This document shows positions 45,668 through 58,214 of a DNA stretch of 64,000 nucleotides, in pieces. Under the pieces are notes generated by a model, which did no database searches, was not told the origin of the DNA, and worked only from the letters and a program-made list of their open reading frames with translations. A program made the position numbers and the translations under genes. Source of the DNA: Clonostachys chloroleuca (Eukaryota > Ascomycota > Sordariomycetes > Hypocreales > Bionectriaceae); the NCBI GenBank assembly GCA_037952775.1, contig JBANAY010000004.1, positions 3,534,001 through 3,598,000 of the forward strand, read 5' to 3'. Every line of letters begins with the position of its first letter. Position 1 is the stretch's first letter.

Positions 45668-47026
45668 CTAGACGAGAGAAAAATATCAGCTTAACCCATT
45701 GTGTGCTCGCCTCAATGTGCGGAGGCAAGCGCCCATTTCTACTTTATACTCCGCTATCCAAACCCCAACGCCACCGTGCTCATCAATCAAGGTGTGGCAC
45801 GACTCATGTAACCTAAGCTTACAGCCCGAGGAAGAGCTTATCTGCTGCCATATTATGCTTCAAATCAGTGCTCTAGAAGCCCAGGGTTCTCGATACCATC
45901 CCTGGATGATAACAAACGCCAACCACTGTCTATCAAGTGGGCTCATAAAAGACCTGCGGATGTATCAGACGACCATTATTCAGTAGGCATTCGGCCCTGG
46001 TCCAAGTCTGGCTGGCTAGCCGGCACGATGCGACGCTGGCCGGCTGCGAAGTTACTCAGGTGACAGGTAGAGCAGGGGTGTATGACACAGTTCAGCAAGG
46101 AGACAGTCGTCGGGGAACACAGATTCTGCCACGCATGATGGGAGAGACAGACAGTCGTTCTGGGAGCCAATCGGCATTTTGCTTTAGTAGTTGTGCTAAA
46201 TGACATGGCCAAGCGTGATTACGAAACCAACTCATCGGGAATCGAGGTTGAGAGGATCCAGTCTAGAAGAATGAGGTAATTGAGCTCGGGCAAACCCGAG
46301 TTGCTGAAGTGACAACCCCCGCACCTGATGCTTGAAGATATGTTAGATCCCCCCAGGTTTCCCAATGGCACCTGCCCACCCTTATCTAGCCAGGGTAGGT
46401 TGAGGGAGAAACTCGCTGATGATTCAAAACACAGTGTCATACATTGCAGGCTATGGCAGCAGTTCGTCTGATCGTTAAGCATGGAACAAGTGAGAGGCCT
46501 GTCTATCACCAGGTACCCGCCAATTAAAAGCAATCGCTCACAGCCATAAGGGCAATGCAATAGCATCCTTTCCCCAGCCTGGTCAGAACCATGTCGGTCG
46601 CTTCCGCTCTCCTTATCAGCATTGCATCCAAAGACCAATCGCCGACCTGGCCGAATTGCTAATCGCGTCGATCCCGGCCCATATGAAAGCGAGGAAATCT
46701 CGCCACCAGTCGTACGATCTCAGGGCTTGTACTTGATATGGACACTACTACCGACTGTACTTGTATGTGGAGGAATGAATGAATTATGGTGCAACTACAG
46801 AAGCTTCTCAGCCACTCTACAAATCTAACTAGCAATAAACCCACGAAACGCCAGGATGTACAGCTTCCTACATGCGCCTGCCTGCCTTACCAGCCACCGA
46901 TACCTTTGTTTTTCGGTAGATTATCGCCAAAAATTCAGATAGGTCGGAATTGAATAAGCAATGAAAGAATAGTCAAGGAAAAGATTATGACCGCACACGC
47001 CTAAGCTCGGAAATATCCCGATTTAT
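45668..47026. other. intergenic
   Basis: Expected location of the missing 5' exons of the permease, but no such sequence is readable. Short frames at 46219-46844 are unsupported. Confidence 0.45.
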
Positions 47027-50000
47027 TTATCCCACATCCGGTCGCCCCGTGGCACCCTGGTGCCCTTGATGATGACGAGGATGGTATTGCGGGTGCTGTT
47101 GCTGGTGGTGTTGCTGGGGATGGGGATTGCCGTCCATGTCCACACCGAACCCGTAACCCTCTTCAAGCATGGCCGAGAGGCCTTCAAGGACGGGCATTGT
47201 CGAGTAATTCCAGTCAATCCCGAAAGTAGATGCCGTATCCGGTGGCACACTGGTGTCTGCGCTGTCCGGTCGTAGCCTAGCCACTGTGCCAGGATCGGCA
47301 CCCCAGGCTGTTCCCCCCGGTGTTGTGTCGAGCGGCGGAAGCGCACCTGCAGTCGAGAAAGATGCTGCAGTCAGCTCGTCCGGTACGCCCGTCGAGGAAT
47401 GGTCCGTTGGAGCCGGCTGGACTTTCATGCTGCTGCCGGTCTTCCATGCGCTCTCCCATCTCTTAAACATCTCGTAGCTAGACTCAACCGCCTGACTAGA
47501 AGCCTGGACCTGGTTGTTTCCATCCTCCATCCTTGCAATGGCGTGCTCGAACGCTTCAATGAGCGATGCGTCGAATCGTGCAGAGGCACCCCAGTTGGAC
47601 ATGCTCTTTAGCATCTGTAAGCCCTCCCACAGGGGCTGCCGCAAGTAATCCGTCCTGTTGCGCTTAGCCAGAAATTGGGAGAGGATGACAAGCAGCGCGA
47701 TACGGAGAGTGCTGAATTCGGTATACGATGCTCGCGCGAGACCCATGCTGTTATTCAGCAGGCGGCAAGTGTCCACGACGAACAGTGCCGCGTCGACGCA
47801 ATCGGCCACCAAGAGCTGGCGTCTCTGCTGAGAAGTCTGCGAGGCAACCTTTGTCCTGGGGCTCGGTTCGTCTGTGGCCGAGTGGGAGGAGGAGGGTACC
47901 AGACTATCGGTTGGCTTGTTGGTTGGTACAATGAAGAGTCGCCCAGCATACATGCGGACCATGCAAAACTCAAGGCGTAGATGAAGAGCAGCACGTGGCA
48001 CGGGCATGCCCGCCATGAGCCCAGGATATGACACGTTATCAGGAAGACACTGCCACCATTTGTGAAGATCTTCTTTTATCTTGACCAGTCTTGTCAGGAC
48101 ATCAAGTGTGATCTGCTTATTTTGCGTTTTGAAGCGAGCACTAGAGCCATCTGGTTAGGGTCTGAAATGTCCAAGGTGAGGGTGACTTGGTAACAACTCG
48201 AACTTACATCTCTTTCGAAACCTGTCCAAGAAATTCTCCCAGGTGCAAAGTCGCAATTAAGAAGGACGTGTTAGTCGGTGGAGAGCCGGGCCAGATCTCG
48301 GGCCTCTCAACAGGCCAGTCCGCATCCATCTCTCCGCTGGAGATAGAAAGTGGTCGGCCATGAAGGGTACCAACTCGTCTAATCAAGTCAGCCATGACGA
48401 CTCGGGTGGGGAAGGATACTTTGCTTTTGGCTTTGGGACAATGAGATTGGTTTGTACTTACTTTTCCAGCAGATATAGAGTCCACCATACTCGGTTCCTC
48501 GTTTCGCTTGTATAGGGATGCAAAGCCTGATCCGGGGCCTTCCTGTGCATACCGTTTTGTATTGCAACCTTTGAAGCGAGATTCAAGTAAACCCAGGATA
48601 TTCCCGAGGGGTCCAAAGGCAGTGTGTAGAGCCCAATGAGAAGGCATGCTTGGACACTCTCAAGTGACGCTATCGTGATGACGTCGGGGAGTAATCTGCA
48701 CGCATCTTGATATAAAGTGACGCCAACATTATCCTCTGAAAACATATTTTGGTCTTCCCTACCGCCATTGCTTGTTCGACAATCCAGATAAGCGTACTGT
48801 GTACCAACCGCGAAAACCATGAATACGATGCAGAGAGTCGGTACATCTCTCTGGGTGAGTGATGAAGGGCTATCGTAAATAACATCCAGCTTTCTATTCA
48901 GCCATGTCCGATCAATAAAGAAATAGTTAGACTCAGCGTGGTTGAAAAAGACCCGTGTGAGGAAGTCGGCAATGCCGCGGGGAGGGCAACTTGATAGTAG
49001 CTTGGAGGCATCGGAAGGGCTCTGAAGCTCCTCTATTCGATAAAATTCTCTGATCTTGGGAGCATCGGGGGCATCCTACAGGCAGAGTCAACAACGTGTA
49101 AGTGTCAGATACCCGAGGATGGCTATAAGACAAGATAGAAGGTGAAGACAGGGTTAGAGGTGACGAACAGTTCGATAGGGTCCGGATTGGTCAATCCAGT
49201 TTTTGATACGCATGGAAAAGTTCCAATGGGAAAACTCTCCGGAGTAATCTGCAAGCACCTGATCAGCACGACGCGCATGTATAAACCAATACGGCATATT
49301 AAGCAGCAAGCATGGCATAGAGATCAGAGATATGAAATGCCGATTACGTACGGGTGACATTATTCTCAAGAGGCTGAACGGTGATATCATCGAGCTTCAC
49401 GTCATCCGCACTGTCCGAGGAGCTGTAGGTAATGCCATCATCACGGGAGGCCTCATGTGGAGGTAGGCCCTGACTAACAGCATCGGCTAGTCTCTTTAGG
49501 CCATCGGCATCCAGATTGATGTTGCCGACATAGTGGGAGACAATCCTTTGCAAATTACCTACAAGCTGCTGGAGTTCTTCGGGTGTCTGCTCGGAGATGG
49601 GTCGGGGCGTTGATGTTACACCGGAGCCGGGGACAGTCTCATCACCACCGGCTGTGGCGAATTTGGAGGTGGCCCCAGAAAATACACAGGGACGCTTCAG
49701 ATGAGTGCAGCGGCGGCACGGCATGCCACCCTCGCACCTCTCTTTGACTTTGCGACAGCCATCGCAGCTATGGGACAGGACAATTAGCTGGCGAGCCAAT
49801 GACGGGGTAGCTAATGCAGGACGGCGTCTGGACGCAGTTGGTTGGGAAAGGACAGGGGAAGACGCGCAGTCTACAGGGGAGCGGGTCCATTGGGGACAAC
49901 GTGATGGCAATCAATACAGGGTAGGGGAATAGAGCGCGGGCAGGGAAGCGAAGGGAAGAGCAGCGAAAAACAAGGCCGGGCCAGGCCAGGCGAGGCAAGG

Positions 50001-50166
50001 CAAGGCAGACAAGTCGGGACGCCAGAGAATCAAGGCAATGGTCCTTGCAGACACCCGTGACGCGAGCAGGGGCAGGCAGCACTCACGCTCGAGGGGCTCG
50101 ACGCCGATTGGTATCATGCGGGCGACGAGGCTTCTGAGTCTTTGGCACCTCGTCACTCTCAGGCAT
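47027..50166 (-). CDS. Zn2Cys6 transcription factor with Fungal_trans domain
   Basis: 824 residues from six exons: 50087-50166, 49352-49767, 49169-49248, 48462-49075, 48208-48378 and 47027-48140. The first intron is long (319 nt) and splits the zinc cluster: exon 1 ends RRRAPRA and exon 2 begins CDGCRKVKERC. The cluster is C-x2-C-x6-C-x5-C-x2-C-x6-C (residues 28-55, ending HLKRPC). Then a linker, NVTHYSGEFSHWNFSMRIKNW, and the Fungal_trans core (QNGMHRKAPDQALHPYTSETRNRVWWTLYLLEK, then RVGTLHGRPLSIS). The C-terminal ~100 residues are low complexity with a His/Gln-rich tail. The exon 3 donor (GTTCGT) is unusual but keeps phase. It is divergent from the siderophore-esterase gene (0.9 kb apart), but nothing in the sequence links it to iron. 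Confidence 0.85.
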
Positions 50167-51065
50167 CGCTGCTGGTCATCAGTCAGGGCATGAGGCGGTG
50201 CGGTCGGCTTCCAGGACAGTGTCGCATTCCCGGTTTACCCTATGGGGCACTCTGCAGGTCCGAGGCGGTGTCCGATTCGACCAAGGAGCAGACGAAAGGT
50301 CGGATTAATTATCCCTCACAGCAAACTTGCATCGCAGTCCGTTGGACAAGGCACCCCTAAAATGAGAACCGAGGCCAAAGGAAGCCTCTGATCCGGATGA
50401 GTCAGCAGTCGCCCCGCTGCTCTTTCCCTGCAAATCAGCTGCAGCAACTTTGATTGCTAATAAATGGGCTCTCCTCAAGCCTCGCTCCTTCCGCCGAGAG
50501 CCGCCGTTTCTTCTGCCTGGGGCCTCACTACCCTATAGCTCGCTCACAATCTTCCTCTCCCTCGTGCTCTGGACAGATAACATCCATATTTTATTCTCTT
50601 ATGCACGTAAAGTAATCAGTCAAGTGGCTATCACTAGACAACCAGTTTTCTCCATACTTTCCTCTGACGGTGCTGTTGAGCCTCAAGCCCACCGCATGTC
50701 AAAATTGTTCGTGCCAAGGCTACGGTCCCCAACAACCTCCATTCTCCATCCAAATGCCGCTCGAGTCCCGCTCACTCAAGCTTTACGTACTCACATCTCA
50801 AGCGGTCGATCATTCCAACATAAACAGATATTCGTCTAGTTGGGCCTCGCGCTTAATTCGGCTAAATCAAGGCCAAGAACGCGAATGCTAAGAAAAACAA
50901 GGATCTTATCTGATCAGATAATTGACATCTCATCAGCACATCCCATGTTTTAATGTTACGTTTAGGTCTGCCAACCTCCGCTAAATAAATAATGAGGACT
51001 TCCCCTGTTTTTACTATCATTTGATCTCCCTTTCTTCTTTACAACACCTTGGATATCCTACCACC
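50167..51065. other. divergent intergenic region
   Basis: No gene supported (frame 50450-50839 lacks features). Carries the GATA-factor palindrome described separately. Confidence 0.5.
50906..50921. promoter_or_regulatory. palindromic GATA-factor site (SreA-type) before the siderophore esterase
   Basis: TTATCTGATCAGATAA is a perfect 16 bp palindrome made of two overlapping opposed copies of ATCAGATAA, which fits ATCWGATAA, the site reported for the fungal iron repressor SreA/SRE. It lies 144 bp upstream of the esterase ATG at 51066, a normal operator distance. Predicted effect: repression in iron-replete cells. Confidence 0.65.
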
Positions 51066-52036
51066 ATGACGCAGCTTCGCCCATTTGCATCTACCCCTGT
51101 CGAATCCGCTGAGACCTGGAAAATCCAGAGTCCAGCTGGCGAAGTCTACTTGGTTCAGATCGGCTTTCCTCGTAGCTGGGGCGACGGCTCTTCACCAGAT
51201 CAAGATCAAACTACTGAATCCAAGATTCCCATCTTGTAATTCTTCCTTGTTTCTCTATGTTCCGCAGCGCCATATTTATTTACACGTACTCCAGGTATCT
51301 TACTGATGGAAATTCGGTCTTCCTGACAGCGCTCGAGGCCCTTCACCGACGCCTCTGCGCGTCGCCCGCCCCCTTTCCGCAGAGCATCATTGTTTCCATT
51401 GGTTTCGACGTCCAGCCGCGCTCAGACTTGCTCTTTGACAAGCGCAGGGGAAGAGACCTGACGCCTCCCGCGCCTGGTTGCGGCCCAAACGCAGGCGGGG
51501 CCGACGTGTTTGCAGACCTGATCGAAAATCGCGTCAGGCCACTTGTCCACCAGCGATTGAAGGAGCGCCGCCATGGTGCCATTCCTGGAAAGGAAGCACT
51601 CTACGGCCATTCTTTTGGTGGGCTCTTCTCGCTGCATCTTTGCTTCACGAGGCCGTCCATGTTCGATACCTTCATCGCAAGCAGCCCGAGTATCTGGTGG
51701 CACGACAGGTTCATTTTACAGGAGGAGCTGGCATTCCGCCAACGCAAGAACGAGACTGCAGCCCCGTCGCTCTGGCTTTCGATAGGTGGAGACGAGCAGG
51801 ACCCAGCCCGTCGGAGGGGAGAGACAGATGAGGGCTACGAGGGGAGGAAGAAAAGACACAACCAGAGGCAGATGATCACCAACGTCACTGAGATGTATGG
51901 ACGTCTCCAGCAGAGTGACGCTTTGCAGAATCTCTCCTTCAAGAAGTATGACGGGGAGGATCACGGGACCGTCATTGCGTGTTCCGTTAGCCAAAGTCTA
52001 GCCAACTTTTTCGAAGACTGGCCATTTGTCATCTGA
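51066..52036 (+). CDS. siderophore esterase (alpha/beta hydrolase, IroE/EstB/SidJ-like)
   Basis: Serine hydrolase likely to cut ester-linked hydroxamate siderophores (fusarinine/TAFC type) after uptake, releasing iron. Exon 1 is 51066-51235, the 59 nt intron 51236-51294, exon 2 51295-52036, giving 303 residues with no signal peptide (cytosolic). Landmarks: ILYLTDGNSVFLTALEAL after splicing, IIVSIGF, the nucleophile elbow YGHSFGG (Ser about 163), FDTFIASSPSIWWHD, LWLSIGGDEQD, and GEDHGTV with the catalytic His. This is the putative-esterase family (PF00756-like) found in bacterial IroE and Aspergillus EstB/SidJ. It is convergent with an ARN-type siderophore transporter 138 bp away and preceded by an SreA-type site. 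Confidence 0.85.
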
Positions 52037-52174
52037 CCGTTGAATTGAGTAGGGGTACATAGAATTATAGAAATCCAAGAACATATCTGTCCTATCTGTC
52101 CTTCCTCCCACGAATCAGCATATTCCACTCTAATTAAAGAAATCCCGGTTAATTAAGCCAGGAGGGAGGACCAC

Positions 52175-54292
52175 TTAAACCTTATCAGGCCCAGCCACAA
52201 CCTTCTCGGTTGTATGGCTTCTCTCCTCGCTATCTTCACGCTCACGCTGCTGGCGCTCATGCTCCTCCTCCTCCTCTTTCTCGTTAGCGGCTAGATCCAC
52301 ATTCTTGATGAACCACATGGCAACGAGCATGGGTATCAGCACACACGTTGACGCAATCGCCAAGAGCTTCTGGGTCTCACGATAGGCTTGATCAATCGCA
52401 GCGCGCTCCTCTGTACCTGCTGCGAACTTCTGCGCTACGACAATTGAGCCAAAGATCTTTGTTGCCTGCGCCTTGGATTTTTCTGGCAGGTAGGAGGTCA
52501 ACTTGGGCAGAAGGTTGGATCTCCAAATGGCGCCGGAAATACTAAAGGCACAATACGTGTCAGTTGATGAGATTTGTAAACAGTCGCTATGCTTCTTCAT
52601 CACATACCTCGTGCCAATAGCTCCTCCCAGATTCATGCTGGCGAAGAACACAGCTGTTGCAATGGCGACCTCATCACGCTCTACAACCGCCTGGACGGCA
52701 ACTTGGGCAGCCGTTTGGTAGAAGCCTCTGCCGACACCGACAAGAGCCTTTGCCGTGACGAAGGAAGCTTCGTTGGCACTCCGTGTTCCGTCAATATTGA
52801 CGAGGTATATTTGCAGACCTTGTCCTAGGAGACACATGGGCACACCGACTAGAACCCAGAGCTTGGCTCTCTTGGTGTAGCGCATGCCAATGGCGCCGAC
52901 CATGGAGGAAATCTGGAAGGCAACTCGAAGGGAATTACTGTGAAGAACAGTCGTCAGAATCGCTTGACTGATATAAATAGTAGAGGGGCAGGTTGGGGAT
53001 TTCTTACTCGATTCTGGTTGAGTGACCGGCTGAGTAATGGCCAGCGACCTGAAGGTAACTTGGGAAGAACACCGCAAAGAGAGAGTAGTGCATGAAGTCG
53101 AAGCAGGACATGACGCAGGCCGCAATGATGGTCTTGTGCTTCACCAGACGGAAGGGAATGAAAGGTACCTTGGCAAACCGAGCATCCCAGACGAAGAAGG
53201 ACACGAACAAAACGGCACCCACCACAACCATTGCAATGAAATTGCCCTTGCCCCATGCTGCACTATTTTGGGAACCAGTGAGAGATACAGGGACCAAGAC
53301 GAGAGACAGACCGGCGATGAGCAAGAGGCAGCCGAGTAAATCAAGCTCGTGCCAGATCACGACGTATAGCTTGCGCCAGAGGGCGTCATCTCCACGCACA
53401 TTGCGGAGAACTTTGGGGGCGGTCGCTTCCTTGACGTCTGCTACTTTCCTGTCCTTGAGTTTCCGGACCAAGAGCGTGCCAAGCAGCGGGATGGCAAGGA
53501 CTGGCGTGACGATGGCCCACATTCCATAACCCCAGCGCCAGGTGGAATGATCGAGGAAAGCCTGGGCAACAATAGTTCCGAGATAAAGAGTGGGAATAGC
53601 ACTGAGGGTTTCTGGGAGAGAAAGCCAGATGCCTCTGTTTCGAAGACCCGTCAAATCGGCGATGAAAATTTGCTGGGTGATGCCGAATCCCACACTTCCA
53701 ATGGAATCGAAGAGACCTCCGACCTATTCATTTATAGCACTATTAGATTCAAGATAAAAAGTGTGGGTTGCGTCAGTACTGACAAAATAGGTTTCAATAT
53801 TGGTACATGCTGCAAGCAAGACCAAAGACAGGATGGAAAGGAAGATAGAGAACGTGAAGAGCTCAAAGCGGCCAAACATCTGCAGAGATCATGTTAGAAC
53901 AGAGCACATTCTACCCGGAACGCAAGGAGAATTTACATCAGAGAGACGAGCAATGATCGGGTAGGCGAGCAACCCAGCGATTGTCTCGACCACACGGGAG
54001 GCACTCAGGAGAGAGTGCCCCTTGAATGAACTTGTCGCATACGCACTGTAAGTGCTCGTCGAGTACTTGTTGAAAGTGTCGATAAAAGTAAAGATATAGA
54101 TACTGAGATACTCAAGTTAGCCAATGACATAGAGATACCTCGAAGTCGACATGGTGCCACGTACCCGATAAATGCCGTGATGACCCATTTCTTGCCTGCT
54201 CGCTTGAGCATGTCCGACTGCACAACACCAACGGACTTTACATTTTCCTGCTTCGGCCGATCCGGCTCGCTCTCAGCGCTGATGGAAGTCAT
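52175..54292 (-). CDS. siderophore-iron transporter (MFS, ARN/Sit/Mir type)
   Basis: 14-helix proton symporter for ferric siderophores at the plasma membrane. Exons 54165-54292, 53937-54102, 53784-53879, 53008-53723, 52608-52937 and 52175-52541 give 600 residues. Family marks: MLKRAGKKWVITAFIG|IYIFTFIDTFNKYSTSTY across the first intron, SASRVVETIAGLLAYPIIARLSDMFGR, GFGITQQIFIADLTGLRNRG, DLLGCLLLIAGLSLVLVPVSLTG, RIDNSLRVAFQISS and GTSISGAIWRSNLLPKL. The tail is Glu/Arg-rich. An in-frame GTG lies upstream; the ATG at 54292 was taken. A weaker ATCAGAT word lies about 300 bp upstream (54595-54601). Partner of the adjacent esterase. Confidence 0.9.
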
Positions 54293-55360
54293 ACTGGAAG
54301 TCTGACGGGCAGTAATGTCGTTCACAAATGATTGCCTGAGCGGAGACGTGAACGGAGCGTGCAGCTGCTGTCTTAAATATCTGCATGTGTGTCCATAGAA
54401 CAGGGATCCTCAGTCCCCCCTCAGGCGAATCGCAATAGCGACACTGGCGGCACCTAGAACGAAAAGAAAATTCGGTTCAGCGAGCAGGAGAATGGACCAC
54501 GGCTAGGGTGCAGGCCCTCGGCAATCCACGCAAGCACTCTTGGCCCTGGTGCATAAGTTTATTTGGTTGGTGGCCCGAGTTGTAATCTAATCTAATCAGA
54601 TCCGCATTTTCACTGCAGGATTTGAGCTCATCACGCCACGCCGCGGAACAGTTCCAAGTTCTGGCTCGTGGACAGGCCCCTCTCAAGGCCCAACTCACCT
54701 CTTCCCCCAGACACTGTTCCGCCATTAAACAATCAATGCCGGCAACCGGGCTGCTGTTCATTTGCGTAAAACCGGGGCGTTTGAGACTCGACAAGCTTGT
54801 CTTTAGTCGACCCGCTGCTCAAGCTACAGCAGACGAAATTCCTCATTGGGCCAAAATCGCCGAGCCGCCGTCGCGGGAGTGGCACCATTAAGCTACCTTT
54901 TGTCCCTCATTGGGCCCTCGGGAACTAGGATGCCGATTAGATGTTGTGTTGCTCAAGGCTACTTCCAGTTCATTGTCGTAAGCGAGCCGAAACCGTCGCG
55001 TGGTCACCAGAATTTGACACTTGGACTGACGATTAGGCAAGTAAGCACATGGTAAAATGGCGCACGCCCTTTGCCACGCGTTCACGAATCTACCGAGAAA
55101 GACTTCCACATGGCAATTGTCCCTCATATTCGTAGATCTATCCCGTGACGGCTCTATGTCTCTAAGGATGTGTATATTTGCTAAAATGAATCGATCTTCT
55201 AACGCCGTATATCCGCCTTGTCAGTTCCGCTATATGCATGTAAATGGCAAATCCCAGTCTACCGTAAAGCTCCTTCCCTGTGTGATCTGTGATACCCCAG
55301 CCCAATCCATACCCATTCCACGGTCATGGAATTCCGCCCCTCCTTCATCGTGTCGTTCGT
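54293..55360. other. intergenic
   Basis: No supported gene; short frames on both strands only. Confidence 0.5.
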
Positions 55361-57060
55361 TCAGTGCCTGGTCAAGGGCATAGTCTCCTCCCCAATCGAT
55401 CCACCGTCAGCGAACTTGTACGCCTTGAATTTCCTCGCCGGCAGCTTCTTGGTAAACATGTGATCAATCTCCATGACCGACCGATCGTTGAGCTCCGGCA
55501 TCAGGAAGAAGACCAACGCTAAGGCGACGAGACAGAAAACCACGTACACGAACCCGTACTTGGCGCCCAAGCCCAACCCGTCCCGGGCGTAGATTTGGGA
55601 CATGACACCTGACAAAACGGCTGATAACGCCTGGTTCGCCACACCTCCAATTCCCTGTGTCAGAGCACGAAGCTGGAGCGAACTGAGTGCTCCCAACCAG
55701 GCATAGCTGGCCGGCCAGACACCCAAGCCGGCAAAGACGAGGACTCCAATGATGGAGCCCGCGGCGACCCACTGGGGGATTTCTCCACGCCAGAAGCCGG
55801 AGATTCCCATTGCTGCCCAGCAGATTGTGACCAGAGAAAGCGTGATCAAACTCATCTTACGCATGCCCACGCGGCCCATCAGCCAGGCTCCAAGACCGTT
55901 TGCTATCATTCCTGCTGCCAAGCCGCCGATGAGGGCCGTGGAAGGGTCCTTCATGCCGAGATCTGTCAGGAAGGGCATGCAGTTAGCTAGCATGTCCAGG
56001 CCGAACAGAGGCGGCATGATGGCGGTCAGAATACTGAGACCGGTTCGACGTAGGTCAGCCCCCTGAAGCAGGAGATGTACGTGGCGTGAGCAGTGAGAGC
56101 CATGTCTTCGAGCACCACGGCGCGGATTTTCTCGAGAGCGACGGTTGGGTTGGTCTTCGGGGCGAACAGTCGTCTGGTGGCCTGGACCGCCCTGGCCTCC
56201 AAGCCTCGACGGATTAGAAAACCTGGGCTTTCGGGCATGACGATTGAAGTGATGAGTCCTGCCACGGCCACGATCCACTGCACTGCGAAGGCCATTTGGT
56301 GGGCCATCTTTTCTGTCATGTCCTGCGTCGCGCCGATGAGCCCGGAGCCGGCAAGCTGGCCAAAGAGGGTGAAGGCAGGAAACATGGCCATGGCCGGACC
56401 CTGAAGAGACCGAGGTGCGACCTCAGACACATACGCTTGGCATGCTGTCATGATGGCACCGTTGCTGATGCCCGTAATGATGATGCCGCAAGCATATAAG
56501 ATGCGCATCGTACTTTTGGCATCCAGTAGAGAGGAGAAGAAGAGAAATCCAACCCCAATCCCAGAGATCACACTGCCAGCCATGATGGTGAACTTGCGGC
56601 CGATCTTGTCCTGAATCCAGCCCCCTACTAGGAAACCAATGCATTGTCCAATTGGGTTCACGGACTGCCAGATGGTGAGCCAATCCTTGGGGATGTAGTA
56701 CTCGTCGTTTAATTGTTCGCCATAGGCCATCGTGAATGAGACACAGCCTGTGATAGCGCCTGCAAGAATAATGGTTAAGCCCATGCCGGCAATGATGAAG
56801 ATGATGCCAACAAAGTAGCCGATGATTTTGGGGTGCTTTTTCACTGCTTTCCCGAAAGGCAGATCATCCTCGAGCTCTGTCGCAGGCGTCTTGAAATTTG
56901 TTTTCGTTTCTGACTTGTGGTTGTCATATTCGTACATTGATGAGCCGTAACTTGTATTAGCATTATGGATGAACGGCTGGCTGGCATTAAGCGAGGAGAG
57001 TTCAACTGGGTCAGGACCCAAAGGCCCTGCTGGGTTTGGCACGAAATCATACCGGGACAT
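55361..57060 (-). CDS. maltose/alpha-glucoside-type sugar transporter (MFS), one base missing
   Basis: 12-helix proton/sugar symporter of the MAL/alpha-glucoside group. No intron; about 566 residues if one base is restored. The start was placed at MSRYDFVPNPAG (57060) rather than the upstream in-frame ATG at 57144. Signatures: GGWIQDKIGRKFTIMAG (sugar-porter D-x-x-GR), YVSEVAPRSLQGPAMAMF, PESPGFLIRRG, HATYISCFRG then DLRRTGLSILTAIMPPLFG, and PELNDRSVMEIDHMFTKK near the C-terminus. Between RG and DLRRTG the frame jumps at the five-C run 56059-56063; one further C gives an unbroken protein. Everything else is intact, so assembly error is likely. Confidence 0.85.
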
Positions 57061-58214
57061 TTTATATCCTTCTTCATCTGCTTGATGCTGGAGGCCAATG
57101 ATAGATGGGAAGTTGCCACTGTTGCGTAGGATCACCAAGACCAATGAGGCGGATCTGAGATGGTACTGGATTGACTGCCTTCAGTTGAATTATGTGTGCC
57201 TCTTGGTATACATGCATGAGTTGGAATTAGGGTTGAAGAAAAGAAGTGTAAATCCTTAGAGTAAATGAGAACCATTTCCGCAAGAGAAGCTAGATTGAAT
57301 CTATGTATTTATAAGATGAGCTCGAATGGCAATAGGAGAAAGATGCCAAAATCAATGAGGCGATCGTTTTGCGACGGCCTCGCTTTCGGGAGGGCCTAGC
57401 CACATGGGGTAGTAGCCTGCATAACAGACGCTGATGGCCGCGATTGGCCGTACATTCTGGGCAGTGGCTGCAACAGTCCCGTAACTGGGACCTTTTGGAA
57501 TTTCTTAGCATTGAAAACCACTGATGGGTTCAATTCCAAGCCCCGGAGGTTCCGAAATGGGAATGAAAGTTGCGAGCTGGTGGAGCCAATCAACCTTTCC
57601 ATTCACGCTACCTCAATCTGACAGACTGATCTACAGTGCTATGCGTGTCTGCCGGTGACTGTTCCTCAATGAGGCAAAAGTAAGATCAGGTTCAGCCCTG
57701 AGACTGAGGCCTATTAATAGTTTTGTGGCTTGGGAAGCCCTCTTTCTCTCTAAATGGAGGCCAAGCGACTCCCTTTCATCGTGCTCGCGTGCTGACAGCT
57801 GCTGTCATACCCTTGTTTGTGAGTGTCTCGTCCATACCCTCAGGGAGTAGGATTCTTGCGAATTACTATGCCGATGGTGTCGATTAAATGTAGAATTTCT
57901 TAATATTCTTATGCAATTTTTGATCTCCATGCTGTATTCTTTTTTCCAGCCACTCAAGTTTGCCGCTCGACCTTCATGTCATGAGAGGGCTCATTGCACC
58001 CATTGTGTTATTAATAGTTCTTTGCTTTGCCGTTTCCTAAGCTGGCTTACACCGTTATGAGGAGATGTAGAAATCTCAACACTGTTTGTTGCTGAATTGC
58101 AAGACATGAATAAACATGTCATTATGTTAGTCTCAATTAATGCTGCAAAGACAGATAATATTCACTTTATCAACAGCTTCTGCTACTCTTCAAATCCTAG
58201 GTTAGTGCTGATTA
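57061..58214. other. intergenic
   Basis: 5' flank of the sugar transporter. No gene supported. Confidence 0.5.

Noticed and set aside
47253..47980. Plus-strand frames opposite the C-terminal exon of the large Zn2Cys6 regulator
   Set aside because: Antisense shadows; the minus-strand exon is spliced in phase with five others.
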